The notes below the pieces were generated by a model. The model saw nothing but the letters and a program-made list of their open reading frames with translations, was not told the origin of the DNA and searched no databases. Source: Methylococcus sp. (lineage in GTDB: Bacteria > Pseudomonadota > Gammaproteobacteria > Methylococcales > Methylococcaceae). From it: a DNA stretch of 32,006 bases. The position numbers and the translations under genes are program-made. The stretch is taken from contig QYQA01000039.1 in assembly GCA_007280285.1 (NCBI GenBank), positions 1 to 32,006 on the forward strand, given 5' to 3'. Below, one piece after another: positions 7,139 to 16,302 of the stretch (position 1 is its first letter; every line of letters begins with the position of its first letter).

Positions 7139-10100
7139 ATGTTTTCTGAAAAATTCATTTCAAGGCCCGTCCTCTCGATCGTCTGCGCGATCATGATTGT
7201 GATCGGTGGCACCATGGCGGCTCTTTATGCGCCCATTGATCAGTATCCGCTGATTATTCCCCCGGTTCTCAATATCAATGCCTCCTTTCCAGGGGCCAGT
7301 TCTGAAGCGATAGCTAATGCGGTGGCGGCACCGATCGAGGATCAGATCGCCGGCACTGAAGACATGATCTACATGCAGTCAGCGAGCCAAAATGGCAGTA
7401 ACAGTGTCTCCATTAATGTTTATTACAACGTCGGGACCACGCTTGGGATCGTCGAGGCGGATACCCTCAACCGATCGCTGACGGCCTCCAACTCATATAT
7501 TCCAGAGCAGGCCCGCGCTCAGGGGATTCGTATTCGTAAAATGATCCCTGACCTTTTTCAGGTGATCCCTTTTTATTCAGAAACCGGATCCCCTGACCCT
7601 CTCTACATCGCGAACTATGTGCAGCGGTTTATCTATCCCGTCATTGAACAAATTCATGGGATTGGTTTCGTCAACATCCTCGGTCAGCGCTCTTTTGCCG
7701 TCCGTATCAACGTCGACCCTAAGAAACTCGCTTTCTACAAGATCAGTATCCCTGAAATTATTCAGAAGGTCCGTGACCAGAGCAGTCAGTACGCGATTGG
7801 TCAAAATGCCATGCCCCCAACTTTTGGGCCTGAGAAATCGAACTTTCTCATTACCACGACGGGTTACTACACGGATGTAAAGCAGTTCCAGGACATCGTC
7901 CTGAGAGCCAATATGGATGGCAAGGATCCTGTGGATCTTGAGAATCAAGAGAAGGTGCAACCCTCCCAGTTGGCGCTGGCGGGGCAGGCCCAGATCGTGA
8001 GGTTGAAGGATGTTGCCGAGGTCATTCTCGATGCCAACAACTACAACAACTATATCTTTTTGCACAAGCGCAACAAGGAAACCGGCAAAGTCGAGAAGTA
8101 TGAAGCGGTCTCCCTTCAGCTCTATCTCGTCCCTGGGGCTAATCAGCTCAGCGCGAAAGCCGAAGTTTCTAAGGCGATGGCCAAGATTGAAGCTTTCTTG
8201 CCCAAGGGCATGAAGTACTACTATCACTATGACTCTTCGATCTTCGTCTATGAGGCTATTCATGGGGTGGTTGAAACCCTCTTGATCGCATTCCTTCTCG
8301 TCTTTGCGGTGGTTTTCCTCTTCATTCAGGATCTTCGGGGGACCATTATTCCTATTTTGGCCATCCCCGTGGCGGTCATCGGGGCTTTTGCGGGTATCTA
8401 CATCTGTGGCTTTAACATCAATACCCTCTCCCTATTTGGGCTGGTTCTGGCCATTGGGATCGTGGTCGATGATGCCATCGTGGTCCTTGAGAACGTCGAA
8501 CGCATCATGACGGAGGAAAGGCTCAATTCCTTTGATGCGACGATTAAGGCCATGCAAGAGGTGCAGGCGCCCGTTATTGCGATTGTTCTCGTCTTGAACG
8601 CCGTCTTTGTTCCGGTTGCTTTTCTCGGCGGCTTCAGCGGTATCATGATGCAGCAGTTCGCGGTGACGATTGCCATCTCCGTAGTCATCTCAGGCTTTGT
8701 GGCGCTCACCCTAACACCTGCCCTCTGCGTCATCTTCCTCAAAAACGTCAAGCACGTAGAGGGAGATCAAAAACCAGTTTTCTTTAGGGTTTTTGATCGG
8801 GGATTTTTATCGCTGCAGAACGCCTATATGAGTGCAGTGACCTGGATTATGGATCATTCGAAGATCTGTCTGACCTTCTGGGCTATCATTTTTGCCCTCA
8901 CTATCGGTATGTTCCTCAAGATTCCTACTTCGGTGATGCCGCTCGAGGATATGGGCTATTTTTACGACGTTACCCATGTCAATCCAGGTGGCGCCCTCCG
9001 CTACAGTGTCGAGGAGGCGAATAAAATTGCCGAAAAGATGATGGCGAGGATTCCATATCTCGATCGTCTCGTGGTGATGGGCTCCCAGGATATTATCGAT
9101 AATGGAACCTTTAAGACGAACACATCCACCATCATGGGCGTCCTCGCGAATGAGGATGAACGTGATATGGCTGAACAAACCGTCAATACGGCGATTGAAG
9201 AGACCCGAAAAATCAATAATGAAAATAAGAACATCACCGCCTATCCGTTTAATCAGCCGCCTGTCCGCGGCCTTAGTCCTGGTGGTGGCGCAACCTTCTA
9301 TCTCCAGGCGACTCAGCCGCTGACGGTTCGTGATCTTCACGATGATTCGGTGAAGTTGACTGAGTATCTTGAAAAGAACTTTAAGGCGGTCAAGAAAGCC
9401 ACCCAGTTCTATGAGGTTGACACACCGGAACTGCGGGTTGATGTCGATCCTGCAAAAGCTTACTACTACAAGGTCGGACTAGAGGATGCCTATAACTCCT
9501 TGCAGGGTGTGTTTGGTCTTTACTACATCAATTTCTTCACCAAATGGGCGGATATCTTCTGGGTCGAAATTACCGGCCAATATGATTTCCGCAAGGATCC
9601 TGAGCTCCTCAATACCGTCTTTGTAAAGAACAGTGATCAAGAAATGGTGCCGGCCGGTAGCATCATGACAGTCACTGAGACCACCGGCGCTGAAGTGGTC
9701 ACCCGACTCAACGACTTCCTCGCCAGTCAGATTGTCGTCGATCCCAATGTGGAAGAGGGGCATACCACCGGTGAAATCATGGAGATTGTCGAAAGGGAGG
9801 TTCCTAAGGTCCTTGGCAACCGCTATGCCGTCAAATGGTTTGGCCTATGCTATCAACAGGAAATTGCCGGTAACCAATCAACCGTGGCGCTCTCTTTAGG
9901 CCTCATTATGGTCTTCCTGATTTTGGCCGCCCTTTTTGAAATGTGGACGCTTCCGCTGGTGGTCGTGATGGGTCTGCCCTTCTCCCTCTTTGGCGCTGCA
10001 GCAGTTCTGCTGATGTTCAAGATGCCCAATGACACCTATTTCCAGGTCAGTCTTTTAACCCTCATTGGCTTATCGGCCAAAAATGCCATTTTGATTGTTG

Positions 10101-10426
10101 AGTTCGCGATTGATGCGGTCAGGAAGGAAGGGATGGACTATCGCGCGGCGGCACTTCACGCTGCAAAATTGAGATTTCGCCCGATCGTGATGACCTCCAT
10201 CGCGTTCATTCTCGGCGCTGTGCCTTTAGTCACGTGCCATGGAGCGGGGGCTAATGCACAGCACTCGGTCGGGGCGGGGATCATCGGGGGGATGTTGGGA
10301 TCGACCTGTGTTGCGGTCCTCTTTATCCCGATGTTCTTTAACGTCATGATGGGATTCGCAAAGATTCCGAGTCCGCCTCCACCTTCCCATCCCCATCCGA
10401 AGGAGCCGGAGGCGCTTGAGGCCTGA
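7139..10426 (+). CDS. RND multidrug efflux pump, HAE1/AcrB family
   Basis: At 1095 residues this is a full-length (slightly long) AcrB/MexB-type trimeric proton antiporter. The N-terminus MFSEKFISRPVLSIV is canonical. The proton-relay Asp pair is at residues 444-445 in GIVVDDAIVVLENVER, and the partner Lys is at 981 in LSAKNAILIVEF, so the relay appears intact. Two large periplasmic domains (about 40-380 and 610-920) separate the membrane halves. The docking and porter segments contain insertions relative to AcrB as I remember it, for example around residues 245-320. HAE1 members export hydrophobic drugs, detergents and solvents. The C-terminus is Pro/His-rich. The operon order (channel, adaptor, pump) differs from acrAB-type operons. 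Confidence 0.96.
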   Translation: MFSEKFISRPVLSIVCAIMIVIGGTMAALYAPIDQYPLIIPPVLNINASFPGASSEAIANAVAAPIEDQIAGTEDMIYMQSASQNGSNSVSINVYYNVGTTLGIVEADTLNRSLTASNSYIPEQARAQGIRIRKMIPDLFQVIPFYSETGSPDPLYIANYVQRFIYPVIEQIHGIGFVNILGQRSFAVRINVDPKKLAFYKISIPEIIQKVRDQSSQYAIGQNAMPPTFGPEKSNFLITTTGYYTDVKQFQDIVLRANMDGKDPVDLENQEKVQPSQLALAGQAQIVRLKDVAEVILDANNYNNYIFLHKRNKETGKVEKYEAVSLQLYLVPGANQLSAKAEVSKAMAKIEAFLPKGMKYYYHYDSSIFVYEAIHGVVETLLIAFLLVFAVVFLFIQDLRGTIIPILAIPVAVIGAFAGIYICGFNINTLSLFGLVLAIGIVVDDAIVVLENVERIMTEERLNSFDATIKAMQEVQAPVIAIVLVLNAVFVPVAFLGGFSGIMMQQFAVTIAISVVISGFVALTLTPALCVIFLKNVKHVEGDQKPVFFRVFDRGFLSLQNAYMSAVTWIMDHSKICLTFWAIIFALTIGMFLKIPTSVMPLEDMGYFYDVTHVNPGGALRYSVEEANKIAEKMMARIPYLDRLVVMGSQDIIDNGTFKTNTSTIMGVLANEDERDMAEQTVNTAIEETRKINNENKNITAYPFNQPPVRGLSPGGGATFYLQATQPLTVRDLHDDSVKLTEYLEKNFKAVKKATQFYEVDTPELRVDVDPAKAYYYKVGLEDAYNSLQGVFGLYYINFFTKWADIFWVEITGQYDFRKDPELLNTVFVKNSDQEMVPAGSIMTVTETTGAEVVTRLNDFLASQIVVDPNVEEGHTTGEIMEIVEREVPKVLGNRYAVKWFGLCYQQEIAGNQSTVALSLGLIMVFLILAALFEMWTLPLVVVMGLPFSLFGAAAVLLMFKMPNDTYFQVSLLTLIGLSAKNAILIVEFAIDAVRKEGMDYRAAALHAAKLRFRPIVMTSIAFILGAVPLVTCHGAGANAQHSVGAGIIGGMLGSTCVAVLFIPMFFNVMMGFAKIPSPPPPSHPHPKEPEALEA

Positions 10427-10475
10427 GGTGAGATATTAAGATCCCTGCCAAGGAGGGCGGGGGAACACCCCATAG

Positions 10476-10510
10476 AAAAGCCTGCCTCGTTATACGAGGC
10501 AGGCTTTTTT
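10476..10510. terminator. Strong bidirectional intrinsic terminator between RND pump and SulP genes
   Basis: AAAAGCCTGCCTCG (10476-10489) pairs perfectly with CGAGGCAGGCTTTT (10495-10508) around a TTATA loop, followed by TT on the plus strand. On the minus strand the stem is followed by TTTTC. It sits between two convergent genes and can end both transcripts. Confidence 0.93.
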
Positions 10511-10553
10511 GCTTGATGAGGGCTTTCTTCTCAATGGAACCCGATGTTTTGAT

Positions 10554-12173
10554 CTAGCGGCGCCGGCGAGCGGCTAGTGTATGCCCGGAATAGGCGGACA
10601 AGACATCGAGTCCCTCAATACTACAGCGACCACCCCGGTCGGTGTAATCCTGTTTGAACTGCTGAATGAACTCCATCACGGTGTGATCAATGTAGGTCGC
10701 ATCGTTGACATCAAAGATGACGTGCTGGCCGGGATCGATGTCTGCGAGTTGGCTTTTAAGGCCAATGAAGTTCGCAAAGATGGCCGACCCGTGAATCTTG
10801 ATCTGGTAAGTGCCGGGGTTCGTTTCGTGAAGCTCGTAAGACATCTTGAGGAGATTCTTCAGCGGGACACCCCGAAAGAGGTGAATGATGATCTTGACCA
10901 AGATCCCAATGAGGACACCGATTAAAAGATCGGTCGCGAGAACCGCCAGAATGGTGATGGTGAAAATAGCCAGCTGCTCTGTGCCGATGACCATGGTTTT
11001 GGCAAATTCTTTCGGGGAGGCCAGCCGAAAGCCAGTAAAGACCAAAAGAGCCGCGAGGGAGGCCAGGGGGATTTGATGAATTAACCAGGGAAAGAAGAGG
11101 ACAAAAAGGGCTAAGAAGCAGCCGTGAAAAAAGTTGGCCCAGCTCGTCTTGGCGCCATTATTCACATTGGCTGATGAACGAACAATTTCAGCAATCATCG
11201 GGAGTCCTCCAATGGAGGCTGCCAGGAGATTGCCCACGCCGACCGCGCTGAGATCCTTGTTAAGATTGGATTCGCGCTTATAGGGATCTAATTTGTCCAC
11301 GGCGGTCGCGCTTAAGAGGGTTTCGAGACTTCCAACGAGACAGATGGAAACCACGGCACTCCAAAATTCCATCGTCCAGATTTTTCCAAAATCCGGAAAG
11401 TAGATACTCGATAGGACATTGTCAGGAATGGCGACCAAAAACTTAGGGCCCACTGAATATTCTTCCTTCGACATGAATGTGACCACATGTTCATGATCAA
11501 GATCGAAATAACGTTCGAGCACCATGCCCACCGCCACGACCACCAGGGGCGCTGGAATCATCTTCAAGGTTTTGTTCTTTGTGAGACTCCAAGCGATCAG
11601 AATGGCCAGCCCTGCGAATCCAATGAGGGCGATTTCAGGGTTGAGGTTCATGAGGCTGTGGGGGATCTCAAGAATCGTCTCGATAATGTCCTTACTGGCC
11701 GGCTTGACGCCCACCATGGTGTGGATTTGTTTGGCCATGATGATGACGCCGATAGCGGCGAGCATGCCATGGACGACGGATGCCGGAAAATAAGCATTGA
11801 GTTTGCCGGCTTTAAAGAGTCCCATCAGGATTTGAAACACACTGGCGATGACGATGGCCGCTAGTGTGTATCGGAAGCCGGCCATGCCGTCACCGGCTCC
11901 AAGGCTTTGGACCGCGGAAAGGATGACCACAATGAGCCCCGCAGCAGGACCATTGATGGTCACATAGGAGCCGCTGATTCTGGAGACTAATATGCCGCCG
12001 ATGACTGCGGTGATGATCCCGCTCATGGGCGGAAAACCGGAGGCCAAAGAGATCCCGAGGCACAGGGGGAGTGCGATGAGAAACACCAAAAAACCGGAGG
12101 TGAGATCTGCGCGCCAATGTTGTTTAAGGCCATCAAGGCCTTTAAGAGGGAGAGCGGTTTGCGATGAGGGCAT
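10554..12173 (-). CDS. SulP-family anion transporter with C-terminal STAS domain
   Basis: About 540 residues with 10-14 hydrophobic spans followed by a cytoplasmic STAS domain (last 82 residues, with the NDATYIDHT loop typical of the phosphorylatable/nucleotide site). The N-terminal core (VFLIALPLCLGISLASGFPP, then GSYVTINGPAAGLIVVILSA) matches the bacterial SulP subgroup that, from memory, is often fused or adjacent to carbonic anhydrase and suspected of bicarbonate transport. No carbonic anhydrase is seen here, so sulfate, bicarbonate or a dicarboxylate are all open. The frame can begin at TTG 12182, but the ATG at 12173 is preferred. The protein ends in RRRR. It is monocistronic and convergent with the RND operon. 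Confidence 0.92.
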   Translation of the reverse strand: MPSSQTALPLKGLDGLKQHWRADLTSGFLVFLIALPLCLGISLASGFPPMSGIITAVIGGILVSRISGSYVTINGPAAGLIVVILSAVQSLGAGDGMAGFRYTLAAIVIASVFQILMGLFKAGKLNAYFPASVVHGMLAAIGVIIMAKQIHTMVGVKPASKDIIETILEIPHSLMNLNPEIALIGFAGLAILIAWSLTKNKTLKMIPAPLVVVAVGMVLERYFDLDHEHVVTFMSKEEYSVGPKFLVAIPDNVLSSIYFPDFGKIWTMEFWSAVVSICLVGSLETLLSATAVDKLDPYKRESNLNKDLSAVGVGNLLAASIGGLPMIAEIVRSSANVNNGAKTSWANFFHGCFLALFVLFFPWLIHQIPLASLAALLVFTGFRLASPKEFAKTMVIGTEQLAIFTITILAVLATDLLIGVLIGILVKIIIHLFRGVPLKNLLKMSYELHETNPGTYQIKIHGSAIFANFIGLKSQLADIDPGQHVIFDVNDATYIDHTVMEFIQQFKQDYTDRGGRCSIEGLDVLSAYSGHTLAARRRR

Positions 12174-12214
12174 AGAGGTCAACCAATGGTAGGGAAAAAG
12201 GTAAAGACGACTCT

Positions 12215-12233
12215 ACAATTAAGCATGAATTGT
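12215..12233. promoter_or_regulatory. Inverted repeat ACAATT-N7-AATTGT between divergent genes
   Basis: A perfect 6-bp inverted repeat lies about 40 bases upstream of the SulP start and 226 bases before the next plus-strand lipoprotein. It could be an operator or promoter element for SulP. No regulator is linked. Confidence 0.25.
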
Positions 12234-12458
12234 GCCGATGTTCCGCGCCTTTAAACAATTGATATCGTTCAAAGAAACTAACCCGTGGCGCCTATCTCCC
12301 TTAAGGCTGGGGATAATCACCGGCCTAATGGTTTTTATCCACCATATTGTTGAGTTGTGCGTCTTCAAGGCGGATTGGGCAGGTATCAAAGTCGTTGTTT
12401 TATGGAGACTTTGCTGATCGGTCGTTACAATGACTCAAATTGAAGGAGTATCTCAACA

Positions 12459-12770
12459 GTGAAGATCGTTTTTTTCGTTTTCGTCGGACTCTTATTGTCA
12501 GGCTGTGGCTTTTTTCAAGAGACCGTCACTCGAGACTTTTCAATCGACAGTCAGGCCATGGCGGAGCAGCGGGCGCGGGTCGATCTTTCTTGCCGAAACC
12601 CTAAAGCCGATCGCCCGATTCGACGTGACAGTATGACCAACTGGCAGTATGAGATTTATAGCGAATACAAGGTTTGGGTCGAAGGCTGTAACAAGCAGAT
12701 CACGTATCTGGTCGTCTGCCGAGAAGACGAGCCGTGCCGCTTTGCCGATCAGATTGACATCGATCCTTGA
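12459..12770 (+). CDS. Small lipoprotein of unknown function
   Basis: A 103-residue protein with a short signal peptide and lipobox LSGC (Cys16). The start is GTG at 12459, supported by GAAGGAG at 12442-12448 with a ten-base spacer. The mature part is charged and has Cys44, Cys78, Cys88 and Cys94 or nearby equivalents, so disulfides are possible after export. I do not recognise the family. It stands alone on the plus strand and converges with the alpha/beta-hydrolase gene, only four bases separating the two stops. TACAAT at 12425-12430 may serve as a -10. Confidence 0.75.
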   Translation: MKIVFFVFVGLLLSGCGFFQETVTRDFSIDSQAMAEQRARVDLSCRNPKADRPIRRDSMTNWQYEIYSEYKVWVEGCNKQITYLVVCREDEPCRFADQIDIDP

Positions 12771-12774
12771 AGGA

Positions 12775-14013
12775 TTAGCGATGTTGAAGGACAGCGATTT
12801 TTCCGAGCCAGGCGGTGCTGTCGGAGGCAAGCCATTGGGCGGCCTTGGGTGAGTGTTTCACGGTGGCATCCAAAAATGCTACGGACGTCGTCGCAATGGC
12901 TGTGAGTTGCTGGCCGTAGTGGTGAGGATTAAAGCGGGTTTCTAGGAGCATGGTGCTCCCCGCAGGAGGATGTCTGCCACTGGATGAGCCGCCTCGACGT
13001 CCGTGCTGTCCTTTATTCATCGCTTCAACGGCTTCATCAGGGAGCGGGCTTTCCTCGTGCTCTTGAAGATCTGGGTCTTGTTCTGTCAGGCTTTTGCCTG
13101 CCAGTTGCTGATGAAGGCCATAATCGAGCATCAGGAGGTATTTTTGCCCGGGGGGTGACTGTTTAAAAATGGCCGTCCGAAGGGAGGGGGAGCTGATCCC
13201 ATAGGGATCGTGATCCTCGGTGCCGGTGACAATCAACAGGGGCGTATCGATCCGATCGTAACGAGATTCAAGCCCCCCGGCCGCAAGGTCCACGTGGGGA
13301 CTCAGCAAAATTCCGGCTATCACCGGGGCGATCGGCGCAGGATCTTTCACCCCCGGATGTTGCTCACCGGCGAGGAGGGCGGCGGTTTGCGCGCCAAGAT
13401 CATAACCCGCCACAATCAACTGCTGATCATCCGCCTTTCTAAAGGCGGGATCGCCCATCTCCCTGAGACGCTGACACTCTTTGAGGACATAATCAACATC
13501 AAGGAGCCTTTGCCGGCTCGCTTCTCGACTAAAACGGGGGTGAGCGATCATTCGAAGGTCGTGTTGATCATCGGCATTGAGATGTCGCGTCGCATCCCGA
13601 TCATGGGTCGCTTGGAGCGTTAAGACCGCGTAACCTGCCGCCACCCAGGCGGATCGCCAGAGATGACCTGCCGCCGCATCCTCTCCAAGTCCTGGAAAAT
13701 AGAGGATCAAGGGGTAACGGCCTTCTGCGAGGGGAGCCATGTAGCTGACATCCAGTGTCCTACCACTATGCTGCCAAGTCTCCCGCCAAAGAGGGCTCGC
13801 TTCAAGCCCTGGAGGTTCATAATGTGGCTTTTCTGAAAACGCGGCCATATCGTCCTGAATATCGGCCGTCTTAGGCAATTGAGGTCTACCGAAGCAACCC
13901 TCAAGAAGGAGCATCATGATGCAAAGGAGAAGGATCAACCCGATCGGGGGAGAGGGTGCATCAGATTTTAGAGTGCGCCAAAAAAGGGAGGAATGTCGGG
14001 GTGAAAAAATCAC
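12775..14013 (-). CDS. Alpha/beta-hydrolase-fold lipoprotein with Asp at the nucleophile elbow
   Basis: The frame is open from ATG 14133, but a GTG at 14013 gives a normal signal peptide ending in LEGC (Cys40), so that start is preferred. The mature part looks like the dienelactone-hydrolase / PAF-acetylhydrolase branch: oxyanion region PLILYFPGLGEDAAAGHLW, nucleophile elbow VAGYDLGAQTA, acid region LLIVTGTEDHDPYG and a late His in LDYGLHQQLAG. The elbow has Asp where Ser is expected (G-Y-D-L-G), as in haloalkane dehalogenases and epoxide hydrolases; I recall similar elbows in some proteobacterial lipoproteins. A Gly/Ser/His-rich stretch precedes the last 70 residues. It is the last gene of a closely spaced minus-strand run, with the stop four bases from a convergent gene. 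Confidence 0.75.
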   Translation of the reverse strand: MIFSPRHSSLFWRTLKSDAPSPPIGLILLLCIMMLLLEGCFGRPQLPKTADIQDDMAAFSEKPHYEPPGLEASPLWRETWQHSGRTLDVSYMAPLAEGRYPLILYFPGLGEDAAAGHLWRSAWVAAGYAVLTLQATHDRDATRHLNADDQHDLRMIAHPRFSREASRQRLLDVDYVLKECQRLREMGDPAFRKADDQQLIVAGYDLGAQTAALLAGEQHPGVKDPAPIAPVIAGILLSPHVDLAAGGLESRYDRIDTPLLIVTGTEDHDPYGISSPSLRTAIFKQSPPGQKYLLMLDYGLHQQLAGKSLTEQDPDLQEHEESPLPDEAVEAMNKGQHGRRGGSSSGRHPPAGSTMLLETRFNPHHYGQQLTAIATTSVAFLDATVKHSPKAAQWLASDSTAWLGKIAVLQHR

Positions 14014-14151
14014 CCGCCGATGGCTTGACCTTCCCGATACGGTTGCAGATCTTAAGCCTCGGCTGGGGCGATAACTTTTACCCTTGAGGGGATCAGGGGG
14101 CATGATGCTGCTGCACGTGACGCGGGCAAGCATAGAGAGAACTCAGGGCCA

Positions 14152-14718
14152 TCATCGAGGGTGTTGAAGCTCGTTCACTTTCGCATAAAGGCCTTTAAAC
14201 TCGGTATAGGCCACTTGTCCCTTAAGGCTCGGGAGTAGGGTGAATGACCAGTGGCCATGAGGGTCTTTTACACTCAGATCGGCGTAGTGATGAAACAGGG
14301 ACTCTGGAAGGGGAATACTGACCGCTTCGAGGAGCCAACAGACATCATCACGACATTTCTTTTGGCTGTTCTGAGCCGTGATTTTCTGTTGCATAATGCC
14401 GGCCGGTGCTTCGTATTGCACCACGATGACCTTCCGCGGTTGTTGAACCGCCCGCATGATGGTCACGGCATAAGCGACCTTGCCGGTTGCTTGGTCGATG
14501 GAGGCGACGAGATAGGTGGATTCGAAATGGGAAGGTCCTTCGTAAGGCTCTTCATAGCCCTTCTCGGTGGTGATTCTCCGTTGCTGATCCTTATCAGACA
14601 TCGTGGTGTTGGTTTTAAAATGATCGCTGTCAAGCGACTCCGGCGACACCGCCGATGGCTGGTTGGCGCAAGCTGACAGGAGAAGGCAAGAGGTCAGCGC
14701 AAGGCTTTGAAGATTCAT
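14152..14718 (-). CDS. Putative envelope lipoprotein
   Basis: The frame opens at 14763 (203 residues), but the ATG at 14718 starts a clean lipoprotein signal, MNLQSLALTSCLLLSAC, with Cys17 as the lipidated residue (188-residue protein); GAGAAAGA precedes it. The mature domain has a regular beta-rich pattern (STYLVASIDQATGKVAYAVT, then PRKVIVVQYEAP) and one Cys pair in KKCRDDVCWLLEAVSIPLP that could form a disulfide. I do not recognise the family. It lies 18 bases upstream of the long hydrolase frame and 61 bases downstream of the phytase-like gene, so all three are probably co-transcribed lipoproteins. Confidence 0.75.
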   Translation of the reverse strand: MNLQSLALTSCLLLSACANQPSAVSPESLDSDHFKTNTTMSDKDQQRRITTEKGYEEPYEGPSHFESTYLVASIDQATGKVAYAVTIMRAVQQPRKVIVVQYEAPAGIMQQKITAQNSQKKCRDDVCWLLEAVSIPLPESLFHHYADLSVKDPHGHWSFTLLPSLKGQVAYTEFKGLYAKVNELQHPR

Positions 14719-14779
14719 AATCAATGTCTTTCTCGGATGATGACGTCTCGCCATTTTATGCACATTTCATTTTCCTGGC

Positions 14780-16240
14780 CTAGGGCGTTAAGGACTTGTT
14801 GAAGTATTCACGCAGCGGACGCTCGAAGGTGAGGGTCCATACGACCTGTTCGGCGGCCGCCTTCGAGCTTGGCACGAGCTCAATATCCTGAGCATTCTTA
14901 GGACATTTTTTGCCAGAGAGGGTGGGGCGCTCTGATACGCTATCCTCCTCCAAACTGCAGGCATGTCGATGACCCTTCAGAATTTTTCCTTCGTTGTCAA
15001 TCAGGCTCGATTCAAGCCCAAAGTCGTTATCATTAGTTAATGCCAGCGTTTTTTCATTGATCAAGGCGAGACCTTCGGCTTTTTCAAGGGTCCAGCCGGC
15101 CTGCTCCAAATCGAGGAGCCTTACCGTACTGAGGGGCTGAATCGCTTGGTACGCGCTGACTCTCTCAGGATCGTCGCTGAGCGATTCAAGTCCCTCCATG
15201 CCGTGGATGTCTGAAGCACGATTGAGATCGACAAGCATCAACCTGTGGCGATCACGCCCCTCTGCGTCCTTGCCTTCCTCGATGACGACAAAGAGGCCTT
15301 GACCGAGGGCAGCCATGTCACCGAGCTTGGCTTCGCCGGGGTTGTCTTTTTTATAATCGGCCGGCGAGAGGGGGTAGGCATACTCTCGCTGGAGCCCTTT
15401 CGATGGATCCCATTCAAGCCAGCGGATGAAGGGAGCGTCTTCATCTAGATTGCTCTGTAAAACAGCATTCAGGGTTTTCCGATCAGGATCATAGGCGAGC
15501 GCTTCAAAACCGCGGTTGTTTCTCCGATGTGACAGGATCTCGGGAAGCCCCTGGCCTGGCCGGAATAAGTCGAGGACTTGGCCCGTTTGAGGGTTCACCC
15601 TGAACAGAGAGGGGCCGTATTCTTCGGCGATCCAGAGATCTTTGCCATCAAAGGTGATGGCTTCTGGATCAGCGCCATCGGGATCACTTTTTAGGCGATG
15701 GAGGCGATCATTGAGCGGCACCTCATGGGTGGCACCTAGACTTCCTTCAGGGTGAGGGAGTCCGCTGAGGAGGCGATCTTTGATATGGAGCGGATAAAGA
15801 TCACTTAGGGTGCCGTCATGCCCGGTGAGGGTCAGGGTCCCCATCAAGGGTGCATAGTCTGGGAGTGGAAACAGCTTGCTATCGACCCCTTGGACTTTTG
15901 GACCGTCGGCGTTTGGCCCTCGATCGCTCAAAACCCAAAAAGACAAGGTTCCCGCTGGAGATGGCTTGAGCACCAGGCCGCTGCCCATCGCTCGTGGTAA
16001 TCCCCGCTGGAAGTGTGCCTGAGTCCTTGAGCTGCTGCTGGTGAGGAGAATCCTAGTCGAAGGATCTTCGAAGGTCAGTGGGATGGCATGAATGACGACC
16101 TTGTCACCGAACATCGATGTGGTTTCGTGGGAACCCTCAAGCTTGGCGCGCTCAGACTTAGACCCCTGGCAGGCCGATAGCAAGAAGGCACCTAGAAGGC
16201 CGAGTGTGAAGATCAAGAATCGAATAAAAGAGGAGGTCAT
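14780..16240 (-). CDS. Esterase-like activity of phytase family lipoprotein (beta-propeller)
   Basis: About 485 residues. The signal peptide MTSSFIRFLIFTLGLLGAF ends in LSAC, so it is an exported lipoprotein; the frame extends upstream to 16279, but ATG 16240 matches the signal peptide. Family markers of the phytase-like (PF13449-type) beta-propeller are FWVLSDRGPN, DPEAITFDGKDLWIAEEYGP, RGFEALAYDPDRKTL and the late ALTNDNDFG. Members are annotated as esterase-like or alkaline-phosphatase-like; substrates are poorly known and often phosphate esters. It follows the outer-membrane factor by 23-62 bases with no terminator, which suggests read-through from the exporter operon. Confidence 0.87.
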   Translation of the reverse strand: MTSSFIRFLIFTLGLLGAFLLSACQGSKSERAKLEGSHETTSMFGDKVVIHAIPLTFEDPSTRILLTSSSSRTQAHFQRGLPRAMGSGLVLKPSPAGTLSFWVLSDRGPNADGPKVQGVDSKLFPLPDYAPLMGTLTLTGHDGTLSDLYPLHIKDRLLSGLPHPEGSLGATHEVPLNDRLHRLKSDPDGADPEAITFDGKDLWIAEEYGPSLFRVNPQTGQVLDLFRPGQGLPEILSHRRNNRGFEALAYDPDRKTLNAVLQSNLDEDAPFIRWLEWDPSKGLQREYAYPLSPADYKKDNPGEAKLGDMAALGQGLFVVIEEGKDAEGRDRHRLMLVDLNRASDIHGMEGLESLSDDPERVSAYQAIQPLSTVRLLDLEQAGWTLEKAEGLALINEKTLALTNDNDFGLESSLIDNEGKILKGHRHACSLEEDSVSERPTLSGKKCPKNAQDIELVPSSKAAAEQVVWTLTFERPLREYFNKSLTP

Positions 16241-16302
16241 AGAGCGATAATGAAGAGATGCAACGGTAACAGTCGCCATTGTATCGTGTCCCTGGCATAG
16301 GC

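Noticed and set aside
12232-12417. Plus-strand 61-codon frame with a hydrophobic stretch
   Set aside because: GTG/ATG start lies within an inverted repeat and has no ribosome-binding site. The hydrophobic patch alone is weak support.
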